DNA from: Euptelea pleiosperma
Taxonomy: Eukaryota > Streptophyta > Magnoliopsida > Ranunculales > Eupteleaceae
Assembly: GCA_035048495.1 (NCBI GenBank)
Contig: CM068541.1
Span: 17,367,929 to 17,431,928, forward strand
Direction of reading: 5' to 3'
Length of the DNA: 64,000 nt
The position numbers and the translations under genes are program-made. The notes under the pieces are model-generated. The model searched no databases. It was not told the DNA's origin and was given only the letters and a program-made list of their open reading frames with translations. Positions 24,401-34,628 of the stretch are shown piece after piece; positions within the stretch are counted from its first letter, which is position 1; the number at the start of each line of letters is the position of its first letter.

Positions 24401-27400
24401 TAGCTGCTACCAAATGCTGTCCGAGAAATGACATCTCCAGACAAGTTATGGAGTTCAGGCCACACATCTAATTCACACGACCCCTTTGATACAACCAACT
24501 TCTGCCATCTAGTTATCAACTCACTACAACTAGTATAGAACGCCGGTAACATCCGCTATATCAAGAGCAATGGAAAAAACCAAGCAATATCATCATAATG
24601 TTGGTATCAAAAGATACAACTATGCATCCTGGGTGAAGATAATAGTTACGTGTGACATATATTTTGTTTATAGTGTCTTTTCTTTCATTTTCATGAGATC
24701 TGAATTCAATGGAAATTAATAATAAATCTTTAGGTTTGTTCTTGTATCTAAATGTTTGAAAGAAGATCTTGATAGAAAAGAACCTTCAACTTCTCTAGAT
24801 GGAAGGCTGGGTTGATAATCCTTCTATGTTTGGCCCATTGTTCACCCTCATAGCTAACAAGCCCAGTTATTAACAGCTTCGTGAGTGGGTTTGGTCTAAT
24901 CTTGGCAAAGTGACCAAACTTGTTAGACAAAACATCCTTTATGAGCTCTGGATCCATGATAATCACCTTGGGCGTTGCTCCAAACCAAAAAACGGACATG
25001 TTACCTGTATACATTAATCAATAAAAAATGCAACTATTAAAGAGATTATTGGATAGAACTCATCGATTAAAGTTCTTTCTTAGTAAATAGCAAGGCCACC
25101 ATTAGTGAAGCTGCTTACCTTAATGAAAACGAACTCTAAAATGTTTATAGTTTTCTTATGCTATATATCTACCTCCATGGATTAATGAATCTATCTTAAC
25201 TTCAAAAGTCTATAGTTATCTTTATTATATGTTTTGCATGTTCTTGGTCTAGCTCAACATACTGTTACAATACAAGTTCTATGCCTAATTTCTTCATATA
25301 TTTTACTCATACCATTTATTTTTTGATGGCCTTTTGGGTTCTTGATTACATAAAAGCATCATCTTCTGTAGTGTCTAATTTCTCGATCTCATAATTTACT
25401 TCCATCATCTTGCTCATGAAAAACACATTTAACCATGATTCATAATTACCAAAGGTAAATCTGGATTTAAGACTTAAGACCTTTACCAAACATTCCAATT
25501 CAGACATAAATCATCAATCTATCAGAACTTAAGCACTTTAGACTGCGTTTGTTTTTTACAAATGTGCGCGCATTGGCGCTTTTGTGCACAAGTCTGGTAA
25601 AAAACATGTGTTTATTTGCACCAATGTGCGCGACTCTAAATGTACATCAGGGCCCTCAATGTGCGCCAAGGCGCATGTTGCAACCCCCCCCCAGCCCTGA
25701 GAATCAGAACTTACGCCAAATCGCGTGTTCGGATGCGCACCGATGTACCGTGTGGCACACTTTCAGTGCGTCGCACGGTGCATCGCAAGATATAAACAGA
25801 ACCACCCCCAATTTAGAAAACCCTAACCCTAAGCTGACCTCCCTCTCTGATTGCTCTCCAGCCTTGACGATGATCTTCTCCGGCGATAGTCATCCTCTCC
25901 ACCAACTTGCATCCTCCCGGCAACTCTCCGACACACGATACGCTTTTTATTTCTCTCCCTCTCACTCGTATCTGTGATTCTTTGCGATTTCTGTGAGCTT
26001 GCAAGGGCTTTGAGGTTGTATTCACCCTCCCATGGTTCCAAAATCGAACCAGTGAACAGGGGAATCGTTCCATTGTTGGGGTATTCAACCTCATGACCCT
26101 TCTATTTCTTAAAATAAAAAGAAAAATCCCATGTGAGTTCTCTTCAGTAGTTGAGACTTCATTGTGATGCTTGTTGTTAGCAAAGAGCTTGTTACTAACA
26201 GGTCTTGGTCTGCCTCAACTAATTAACTGATCTTTATCTGGAAGTTTATAATCTTTAACTGTGTTATCCTTTTAATCTTTTGTAATTAATTACCATTCTA
26301 GCTTTTCCTCTAGTTATCTCACTATGATTTCTAACCATAAAAGTTGTTAATTTATGTCTACTGGCACTATGTCTAATTATTTTTGACTTGAGTGATAATT
26401 CTTCTATCTGGACTTTAAATTCTTCTTGATCTAAAGGGCTATGGTCTCCCTGGGCTACTTTAATAGTATACTCAGGATTTTTAACATCTATCTTGGCTAA
26501 GATCTTGTTACGGTTCCAATATTTTATTGGGTATTCTAATTATTGCATCTAACTGTTCTTTATTGTTTTTATATCTATTTTGTCCTAATTTCTTTCTAAT
26601 GGCTATTGTATTTTGAAGACAAGATTCTATCCGTAAAAGACTAATAACTGGTGCCTCAAATCTATAAGATTCTTCTAACTGGTCTTCTAATTGAGAAAAA
26701 TCTAACTGGTCTTCTAATTGTAACTAACAATCAGAAAGAAGCAGAAATTATAAGATTCTTAAAAGTTCAACTATCACAATAAGCTAACAACTTTGCCTCT
26801 CTTGTTGTTTTCCTTTCTCTATTTTTTTATGGTGGATAAGCATTAAAGAAGAGATCATGAAGGAGAAGTAGATCAATGAACAGTAACTTGAGAGACACTC
26901 TACTTGTATTAATTGGACCTTTGATTTATCAGCTATAATTCTATTAAAATATTGTAGTGGGTATCTGTCTAAACCCACCATAAACCATTAAAATCTTTGT
27001 ATCTCGCGCATGTTTTTCCTCTTTCTTGCTCGTGTAATTGTATTTTATGTCTGTAATGCTTGTGTATGTAATTATAAGTCAGTTTTTTTTGTCTATGATA
27101 CTAGTATGTGTGGTTGTAAAAATTGTATGGATCAGGTGGAGCTTGTAGCTCTTATATTGTACTTGTTACTTTGATGACATCGCAATCATTGTTGGGAATG
27201 ATCAGGCAACTAGGGATCGTGCACAGACAGGGATAGAGGCTGATCTTGATGGAGCCGATGAAGACATGGAAGACACTCAAGCAAGCCCATATCAGGATTT
27301 GGGCATTGATGAGGACTTACCAAATACTACTGCTCCTACTCCTACTCCTACTCCTACAACTCAGGATGCAGGGCAGTCTGGACCATCCCAGTCAGATGGT

Positions 27401-30400
27401 CGTACCCGGAGGAGGAGGAGTCAGACTCCTGCCCGTGGTGACATGATCGCCGTCATGCAATCAATGTCCGACAAATTATCAGAACTTGCAACGACGATGC
27501 GACAACGTACACCAACTGGGATTGCAGAGCAATTGTCTGAGGCACTATCAAAGATTCCCGACTTGGATGAGGAGATGTTTGATGATGCGATTGAGTTCTT
27601 GTTGCAACATGACATAAAGCTCAAAGCCTTCTTTAATGTGCCGGAAGAGAGAAGGCGTATATGGCTGATGAGAGTCCTAGATGGGCGATGATACTTTTTA
27701 TTTTATATTGTACTTGCTACTTTGATACCTTGTCTTTTTTTGAGTATGTACGGGTTGTATGCACTTCTTGATACTTTGTGGATTATACTTGCCTTTTTTG
27801 TGTGTGCACTGTTGTTGAGTGTGCACTATGGGATTAGCATTAGCATACATCATTTTGTTCGATTGCCTATATATATTAGTGTTACACGTGTGTTCTTCTA
27901 TATCTTAGAATAGGTATTGTATGATGACTTTACTATTTTCTGTTATCATGCTTGTATGATTATATATTTTTGTGCAGGGAACAATGTCAAAATGAAGATA
28001 TTATATTGTTTGCAAGGGGCATAACCCAGGTGTTTACGACACTTGGGAAGATTGTGTTACCCAAGTAAATGGGCTTTCAGGGGCAATCCATCGAAGATGT
28101 CCCACAGAAAAGGAAGCCAAGAAGGCTTTAGTTGCGTATCGCGTAGAGCATGAGTCAGGTGACAAAGGATTGAAAGATCCAATAACTGCTCTCCGGAATG
28201 AGGTGGAGCATCTCAGGTCCCTTATTGATGATATAAAAATCAATAAGACGGAAACTGAAAAGAAAGATGACGTGAAGACAATGGATGAAGTTGATAATGC
28301 TTAGACTTCATATGACTTAGACAATGTATTATGACTTAGATAATGCTTAGACTTCATATGACTTAGACAATGTATTATTTTTGCTAAACTTAGATAATGT
28401 ATTATGGTAATATCTATTGATTATTAGGCATGGCCAACAATAGCTTGTAATACATGTTTATTTTACTTATTAGGCATGGCCATGATATGGACTGCTCAAA
28501 TGGACAACATTTTATTAGAAACATTTATGTCTTCTGCACAAGAATTTAGAGTCAACAATTGTTGGAAACCTCCAGTATTCAATATGGTTATCCGCATTAT
28601 AATAGATACTGTGGGTGTAAATGTTACCTACAACCATATTCAGGCCCAGTTAAGAACATATATGGTGGAGCATAGATGTTTATTACAACTACTACCTCAA
28701 CCTGGATTCAGTTGGGACAATGAGAATTCATTGGTTGTTGCAGATGACAATGTCTGAGAAACCTATATACTGGTATGTAATCATTTATTCTAATATAGTC
28801 TTATTACATGTTCAAAATTGGATAACATCTTAATTATAATCATAATGTGTCTTGTAGGTCCAGCCTAGAGCAGCTTGGTATAGAAACATGACATTTTCAT
28901 CCTATCATCAATGCTCAACAATCATCATGTTCATGAGTAGTTCTTTCTTATTTTATAGGACGGTTACTTTCACATTGTAGACCATGGTTTAACTTTTTTA
29001 GTTAAGTTGTAGAATCATATATGTGCATTGTTTCTTAATATTCACAGGTTTATGACATGGATGCATCTCATCTTTGACATTCAAACTATATGTGATTTGT
29101 AATTCAAATTCTGCCAAATTTTTCTCACATTAATGCATGCCATCTTTGGCATTCAATTTATAATTTACAGGTTTATGACAGGTTTCGTAACTTCCAAATG
29201 TCCTATAAACAGAGGAAACTCTGCCAAATTTTTTATGAAAATGTTAAACTATGGTCTGTGAATGACAACACAAAACATCCCTACAGTGGACGTCGGTGAT
29301 ATCTCAACCGTTTGACTAGTTTTTGGATGTCTGCTGAAAGACCCAATTCATCAGTCCTCATGAGATAAGGTTTAAGATAAAAAAGAAGAGAGAAGTAGGT
29401 GATACAATCACGTGACCATGTGAACTATCTCCTTGTTCATTTTGATACACAAGTCCCTCAAATTAACACAAGGCACTCTTTCGGGACCACTGATCTCATG
29501 AATGTTTGACAATTTGACTTTGATGGACACCTTGGTGGACCTATACGTCAAAAATCAGCATGGTTGCTGAATATCAATTAGAGTTGGGTATTTTTCATCA
29601 TGGGCTTGGAACCAACCCATAGGCCTGTTCAGGAAGCCCATGATGAAAAAGTATATTGGAGTTGGGTATTTTTCATCGTGGGCTTGGACATATAGATATA
29701 CATATATATCTATTTGGACATATATAATAGTCCCAAATAGGGCCTATTTGGACGTCAACTTGAATTCAACCAAACGATGTGGGCATTTTTCATCGTGGGC
29801 TTAGACATATAGATATACATATATCTATTTAAACATATATAATAGTCACAAATAGGGCATGTTTGGACGTCAACTTGAATTCAACCAAACGATGTGGGAC
29901 ATACATAGATAAGTATATAGGTCTGATTTTGGTTGTGGATGATCTCCTAACCATTGAGATCATCATAAAAAATAAATCACCCTACTCAGAGTTTTTTGAA
30001 CCCACCTAAATGAGCGCTTCATTCTAAGTCGTTCATTTTCACGTACCAAGTGACATTTTTTGTTCAAAATATTTATATATTCAAAAAAATTACTTTATAT
30101 AATTCTATACGTATATCTAGAAACAAAATATCAGAATTGAGTCCACCTGGCAGTCTGAAAACGTCAATATACATTTTATATAATGTAGTGCGATGCACTG
30201 AATCAGGCGTAACATGCACCGTCATTTGTGCAAACAAACACACTTTTAGTTGTTTCACGCGCGATTTATTGAATCATTCCAAACTCTTAACATTGGAAGT
30301 CGCGCGCATTGAATGTACGCAGGTTCCGAAGCACGCACCTCCTGAAACACGCGTAAAAAAAAAACAAACACAGCCTTAAACTTTTAGATCTAATAACTTA

Positions 30401-30939
30401 ATTTACCAAACACCGGTCCATATTATGGGTCCCACATAAGGGAACTCCGAAGCAGGTCCCACCACCACCACATGGTAGTCCCACAGACTGAACATACACT
30501 ACAAATGCAGATACTGTACGTTGGGTCTACTAAAGTCGTAGAACTCTAAACAATTCCGCACATAACCTACCTTTTAGAAAGAAGAAGATCAAGAAGAAGA
30601 AGAAGAAGAAAAAGAAGAAGAAGATAAATAAATAAATAAATAACTAAAACGAAAAAAAAGCACACCGTAGTTCTTGATGGTTTGATGAATGAAGGGGAGG
30701 ACACGTTGGCCGATATCGTGAGAAAGTGTCATGGACTTGGATCGTGCTTCCTTTATGTAGCTGATGTCGTCTTTGGTGTTCCCGTACCACAATTTGTAGG
30801 GATGACCCCTGATGCCTTGCTCCCTTAGGTACCTCTCCAGCTTCATGGGTTTCCACCATATCCAATACAAACTTAGCGAGGCCCAAGAAATCAGCAAGAG
30901 AGTGGAGATTGCAAGTGAAACTAACAGGAACTCTCCCAT
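21492..30939 (-). CDS. CYP72A: Cytochrome P450, CYP72A-like, copy B (5 exons, 517 aa)
   Basis: Exons are 30666-30939, 24784-25004, 24311-24555, 22024-22411 and 21492-21917 (minus), with the same lengths (274, 221, 245, 388, 426 nt) and phases as copy A. The product is 517 residues ending ...IILHKL with a TAA stop. The anchor, hinge, SGQETT, ExxR, PERF and [12 protein letters not shown] haem loop are all intact. Exons 2-5 are almost identical to copy A (for example ATPK for ATPR, VSKG for ASMG), so the pair is recent. Exon 1 differs more ([17 protein letters not shown] against [17 protein letters not shown]), consistent with the exon swap in copy A. Intron 1 is 5.66 kb because a 4.8-kb Harbinger element sits in it on the opposite strand. 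Intron 3 holds a 235-bp MITE. The ER oxidase role is as for copy A, substrate unknown. Whether the long intron is still spliced well is not visible. Confidence 0.88.
22986..23220. mobile_element. MITE, 235 bp, in intron 3 of copy B
   Basis: The terminal inverted repeat is GGGCTTTTTTGCTTTA on the left against TAAAGCAAAAAAGCCC on the right, with inversion continuing deep inside ('acccaatgtttctaaaatat' and its mirror). The flanking repeat is TTTTA (22981-22985 and 23221-23225). Intron 3 of copy A keeps the empty site 'attaattttattaaa', so the insertion followed the duplication. Superfamily not assigned. Confidence 0.88.
27176..27691 (+). pseudogene. 3' half of a Myb/SANT-like (Harbinger accessory) gene
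   Basis: The open frame reads [20 protein letters not shown], then an acidic and TPTPTPT linker, a basic patch ([15 protein letters not shown]), and a helical tail ending [20 protein letters not shown]...[14 protein letters not shown]. Plant Myb/SANT-like proteins linked to Harbinger transposons have this order after their DNA-binding domain: a 'GxDxATG' segment, a charged linker, and a C-terminal helical domain with a final (K/R)xxWLxRxL. The DNA-binding domain that should precede it is absent. Immediately upstream is a 24-bp sequence (27152-27175) that recurs with one change just after the stop (27703-27726). This suggests the half-gene was cut and rejoined at that repeat. Confidence 0.72.
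27984..28304 (+). pseudogene. RNase H1 N-terminal-like (Cauli_VI type) reading frame with in-frame TGA
   Basis: After a splice-like 'tgtgcag' the ATG at 27984 is followed, three codons on, by TGA (27993-27995). The same frame then stays open to TAG at 28302-28304. Past the stop it reads [19 protein letters not shown], then [10 protein letters not shown] and [12 protein letters not shown], then a charged helical tail. The G-x-x-PGVY-x-xW-xxC and Q-V-x-G-xxGA pattern is that of the small domain at the N-terminus of RNase H1, also found in caulimovirus inclusion-body protein, which binds RNA-DNA hybrids. The family has an aromatic, usually Trp, about where the TGA lies. No RNase H catalytic domain follows. 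With Myb/SANT neighbours inside Harbinger TIRs, a transposon accessory gene is likelier than a viral fragment. Confidence 0.68.
28300..28430 (+). repeat. Short repeat 'ttagacttcatatgacttagacaatgtatta'
   Basis: The phrase is repeated about three times just after the stop of the RNase H1-like frame, in perfect and partial copies. It is noncoding. Confidence 0.65.
28476..28940 (+). pseudogene. 5' half of a Myb/SANT-like gene, Trp-to-stop
   Basis: The ATG at 28476 opens [17 protein letters not shown]...[17 protein letters not shown]...[13 protein letters not shown]...[19 protein letters not shown]. This is the plant Myb/SANT-like domain pattern (WTxxMDxxLLE, W-x3-F/V, QLKNRxK, GFxWDxxxxxVxADDxVW). 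A TGA at 28755-28757 occupies the position of the Trp that normally follows ADDxV. Beyond it the frame continues to a donor at 28773 (GTATGT). An acceptor at 28856-28857 leads to [19 protein letters not shown], which matches the family continuation. The C-terminal half is missing here but present, upstream, at 27176-27691. Non-functional as it stands. Confidence 0.75.
29570..29900. repeat. Tandem repeat of about 125 bp in the Harbinger element
   Basis: The unit 'gggcatttttcatcgtgggcttagacatatagatatacatatatc...ggacgtcaacttgaattcaaccaaacgatgtggg' occurs twice almost perfectly (from about 29655 and from about 29780), preceded by a shorter inverted and direct part at about 29588-29660. Confidence 0.75.
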
Positions 30940-31109
30940 ATTTTTCTTTTTTTCTCGGAGTGAAGGAGCTACTTCACGTTACCCAGACACGGAGGGAGAC
31001 GATGGTGGGAGATCGATGGACCTCTCACTCTAATAAATTACCAAATAAATGCCACTTTATATGTAGGACAAGTATAAATGTGGATCTGGTCGCTCCCATG
31101 ACTCTATAG

Positions 31110-31621
31110 GAGTAAAACTTCTGTCACAAGATGTAACCGAAGTCGGTCACAACTGACACTACGAGCCACGTGGACCTGCAAACCAAAAATCAGCCTGATT
31201 AGTGATTTCTAAGCGTTGGATCGAAGTTATTTTCATGGGTTGATTTTAACCGTATGAATTTGAGCATTATTGAGCGTTATTTGGGTGCAAAGATCCAAAG
31301 GTTTTAAATCAATAATCAGGCATAACGTCCATACGGTCAACGCTCTCTAATAGTGTGCCACTGGTTCGTAGTTCGTATCGTGGGTTGTGACCGGCTTCTC
31401 TCACATCTTAATCAGGCCTATTTTTGGTTTTCTGGTCCACCGACACGAGTAAACCCTCTCTCACAACAAATTGTAAATCACACAATCACAAGCCAATGAG
31501 TTCTCGGCACGTACACAAGTGCTTTTGCAACGTACTCATGTGCTTTTGCTTGAGGTGTACGTGCAGAACTCATTGGCTGTGATTGTGTGATTTGCAACCC
31601 GATTGTGACAGAAGTTTTACT
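31110..31621. mobile_element. Inverted-repeat element upstream of copy B with an inner hairpin
   Basis: The end 'gtaaaacttctgtcacaaga' near 31109 is mirrored by 'tgtgacagaagttttac' near 31604 and again near 31720. Inside, 'aatcacacaatcacaagcc' and 'aatgagttct.ggcacgtacac' (31469-31515) are mirrored at about 31555-31600, forming a hairpin of about 45-bp arms. No open frame is present. It lies in the putative promoter side of copy B. Confidence 0.65.
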
Positions 31622-32310
31622 CCACCGACACTCCTGACCAAACATCTATACGGTCAGCGCCCTCTAATAGTATGCCACGTGGCTCGTATTGTGGGTTTTG
31701 ACCGATTTCCGTCGCATCTTGTGACAGAAGTTTTACTCGAGTCAATAGAGTTACTCGTTGGATAAAATCCAATAATTGAGATGATATCACTGATCGGACT
31801 GATTTTTGGTTTGTGGGCCCACTTAAGGATTGGCCAAACATCCATACGGTCAGAGTCCTCTAAGAGTGTGCCACGTGGCACAATTGTGCCCCCGTCGTCG
31901 GCTTGATGACAGGCCCTGTCATCAAAGTTTTACTCGGAGTGGGAGAGAATCAATAATTGAGATGTCTTTGATATAATAATTGAAATGTCCTTTATGACTG
32001 ACGTCCACGTTGATACTGACCACAGTATGATCTACTTGGCACACTCTTAAAGACCACTGACCGTATGGATGGTTGGCCCATCCCTAGGTGGACGTTGGAC
32101 CTATGTACCAAAAGGAAAGCATGATTAAGTGATATCTAACCGTTTTATTAATCTTTTCATGGTTTATTTTTAACCATGGGATTTGGAGCACTATTTGGGT
32201 AATCAGATCCAAAGGTTAGAAGTCAATAATCAGGCCGGTTTTTGGTATGTACGTCCACCAAGGGATGGGCCAAACATCCATACGTAAGGTCAGTGATCTA
32301 TAAGAATGTG
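31622..32310. repeat. Serial partial copies of the G-box foldback family
   Basis: The 'aacatccatacggtcag', 'gtgccacgtggc', 'tgatttttggtttgtgggcccac' and 'agaccactgaccgtatggat' modules occur in succession. 32330-32510 matches 19030-19215, the distal flank of unit A, so this is the equivalent 5' flank of copy B. Confidence 0.6.
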
Positions 32311-32631
32311 CCACATGTCTCATAACTGACCCACTAGCCCCACGCTCCCTAAAAATGAGTAGAACTTTGATGCTGGAAGTCCTCATCAACGTTCATAATG
32401 GACCACAGTATCAACAACGTAGCATACGTGTGGCAGCCATTTAGAGACCACGTCGGACGTGGCAGATGTATAAGTACATTATATGGAAAAAAAATTTGAT
32501 CCTGACATTAATTTTTTTTAATCCAAGGGCCCGAGCGCACCTAAAAACCTCACTTGGCACACCCTTAGAGATCATTGACCGAACGTTTGAACCATCAAAA
32601 TCAGCTTGATAAAATTTGGTGGTTTCTAAGG

Positions 32632-32818
32632 CCCTGTTTGGTTCAATGCAAATCGGATGCAATACACCCACCTGCCACGGTTTTGGTATTCACGTGATTG
32701 GTTGGGGCATGCAAATGAGTTGCCGGGCAAGTGGTTGCCAAGCCCTTGCAAACTCTTTAAGAAAATGGATGCAAGTATGTGCAGCCCAATCATTTGCACA
32801 ACTCAACCAAAGAGTCAA
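32632..32818. mobile_element. Probable MITE with GGCCCTGTTTGGTT end
   Basis: The left end GGCCCTGTTTGGTTCAATGC and the reverse complement of the right end (GACTCTTTGGTTGAGTTGTG) are similar, with 'gcaaatcg/gcaaatg' continuing inside. The target duplication is not clear (TAA on the left, AAG on the right). The GGCCCTGTTTGGTT type of end occurs in Harbinger MITEs. The open frame across it is not a gene. Confidence 0.5.
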
Positions 32819-32829
32819 GAACCAAATCT

Positions 32830-33805
32830 AAAGTAAATTCTATCTGGGTCCTCAATCCTACTAAGGTGAGGTGATCTATGTCCCTACCATTCCGTATGTC
32901 CTTGCGGAAAAGAGCACGCAAGGTTAGCACTAGCATCAGCACTAAAGTTAGTTGCCCTCCAAGTTGCGGACACACGGATCCACTCGATTTTTTACAAAGC
33001 TATCTCCCACATACCCTTGACCTGCCACGGAACCACTCCCTTGTTAAAGGCGTGAACAGCCGCTTCAGAGTCCGACTCCACCCAGATCCTATACCAGCCT
33101 TGCTCAATCGCTTTATGAACGCCATAAGTAATCGCAAAACATTCAGCCAAGAAGTTGGATACAACTCTCGAGTTAGCCGCCAAGACCCCAAGCACCTTGC
33201 AATTGCCATCCCTGAAGTAGATGCCAAGACCACGCCACCAGTTTAACTTCACAATCCCATTATCCGGAGCAATCTGTCGACATTCTTTTATGAATGGGGC
33301 TTTCCTCGGCTTACCGGTTAGACCAAGGTTTTTGATGATGTTCAAATCCTCCATCGAGGAGTTCATTGGTTTCTTCGATTGATTAAAAGCATAGAGAACT
33401 TCAAATTTGATCGCTCTACTAATACTCACTCAATCATTCTGGCTGTATCAAGCACCAGAGAGTTCTTTCCAAATCAAGACCATGGTGGTAATAATTCCAG
33501 CGTGCCACAATTCTTTGATAAGGCCACTCCCACTCTTATAGAGCCCAAACCAATCCTCCCATGTGCTGCATGTCCTGTGACTCCCAAGTGTTGAAAAGAT
33601 CGTCTAGCCAATGCCATATCTCAAGTGCAATCTTGCAAGAGAAGAAAAGATGGTGCTGAGTTTCTGCATGCTCTTTGCAAAGGTTGCACCTAGAGGCCAA
33701 GGCTATACCTCTTCTACTTATTTGGTCATCTCTGGCAATAACCCCATGGAGAATCTTCCAAGCATTTGCTGCCTCTAGAAGTACTACAGTTAATATCTCA
33801 AGCAT
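32830..33805 (-). pseudogene. LINE fragment: zf-RVT then RNase H
   Basis: Read from 33805 downwards, the first frame (to 33536) has the reverse-transcriptase zinc-binding pattern: ANAWKILHGVIARDDQISRR, then CNLCKEHAETQHHLFFSCKIALEIW. The second (33429-32992) has a retroelement RNase H: NLGLTGKPRKAP, GLGIYFRDGNCKVLG, LAECFAITYGV and WVESDSEAAVHAFN. The Glu and second Asp sites are visible. The first catalytic Asp, normally in an 'LNxDG' motif, is missing because the sequence reads KLNWWRG, which suggests a small deletion. No RT core is present. It is a different LINE family or subfamily from the fragment at 10725 and is non-functional. Confidence 0.82.
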
Positions 33806-33829
33806 TTCTAAATGAATAAAACTTTGATC

Positions 33830-34180
33830 ACAGCACTGTCATCGAGGCCGATGACATCATGTAATATGAGCCACGTGGCAAACTATTAGAGGACTCTGAT
33901 CATATGGATGTGTGGCCAATCCCTAGGTGGACCTACAAACAAAAAATCAGCCTAATTAGTGATTTCTAGGCATTGGATCTTTGTACCTCTGTACCTCAAA
34001 TAATGGTCAATAATGCTCAAATTCCCACGGTTAAAATCAACCCATGAAAATAATTCCAATCCAACGCCTAGAAATCACTAATCAAACTGATTTTTGTTTG
34101 TGAGCATCCATATGGTCAGAGTCCTCTAAGAGTGTGCCCGTGGCTCATATTGCACGCTGTCATCGGCCTTGATGAGGATG
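33830..34180. mobile_element. Foldback element with G-box ends
   Basis: The left arm reads 'aatatgagccacgtggca', 'gaggactctgatcatatgga' and 'aatcagcctaattagtgatt'. The right arm reads their reverse complement ('aatcactaatcaaactgatt', 'tccatatggtcagagtcctc' and 'cgtggctcatatt'). Outer parts 'cgaggccgatgacatc' and 'gctgtcatcggcc' extend the inversion. Arms are about 150 bp with a centre of about 50 bp. Confidence 0.75.
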
Positions 34181-34319
34181 TGGATTGATGATGATGATGA
34201 CGACGATATCTCACCAAACACATCTGCAAGGACAAGGAACATACAAGAAGCCAACCAACTGAATATTTAACTAACACACTGCATATTGTAATTCCTATCC
34301 CTAAACCCACACCCACCCA

Positions 34320-34343
34320 CCCCCCCCCCCCCCCCCCCCCCCC
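34320..34343. repeat. Run of 24 C following a CACCC stretch
   Basis: An uninterrupted run of 24 cytosines is preceded by 'acccacacccaccca'. The G-rich strand could form stacked G structures, and such runs are error-prone in sequencing, so the length is uncertain. Confidence 0.9.
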
Positions 34344-34628
34344 TTCATGAATTGACAAACAAGTAGATCTTATTGAGTCAAAACACAAGAGAGAATATTA
34401 ATTTGATTTAGTGGGTTGTAAGAATAAAAAAAATAAGGTTGGTAGGTGTGCTAGGACTCCTATTTCCCAAGCTAATTATGAACCAACATGACTTTCAGAA
34501 TCTTCTTGCTTGCTTGATCACATTATCTTATCCCCATTTTAACATCTAGCATTGATATTAATAGAACTTGGGATCCTCCGCTTAAGCAGACAGGAGGAGG
34601 GAATTACAAAGCTGTTTGATTTGAAATA

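Larger units (their letters stand above)
25541..30375 (+). mobile_element. PIF/Harbinger-like element in intron 1 of copy B
   Basis: Inverted ends GACTGCGTTTGTTTTTTAC and (reverse complement of the right end) GGCTGTGTTTGTTTTTTTTT are flanked by the 3-bp target TTA (25538-25540 and 30376-30378). Copy A has the empty site 'actttaaacttttag' (near 15930). A TTA target and this TIR type fit PIF/Harbinger, and so does a Myb/SANT-like frame inside. No DDE transposase frame is readable, so it is probably nonautonomous now. Inside are a 3' half of a Myb/SANT-like gene (27176-27691), an RNase H1 N-terminal-like frame (27984-28304), a 5' half of a Myb/SANT-like gene (28476-28940) and tandem repeats (29570-29900). 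The left 400 bp is rich in 'gtgcgc' motifs and holds 'gatataaac', a possible TATA box. A shorter inverted relative is at 49622-51248. Confidence 0.87.

Noticed and set aside
27984..28304. Endogenous plant pararetrovirus fragment, because the domain type is also found in caulimoviruses
   Set aside because: No movement, coat, protease or RT sequences are nearby, and the frame lies between Myb/SANT pieces inside defined Harbinger ends. The domain is also cellular (RNase H1).
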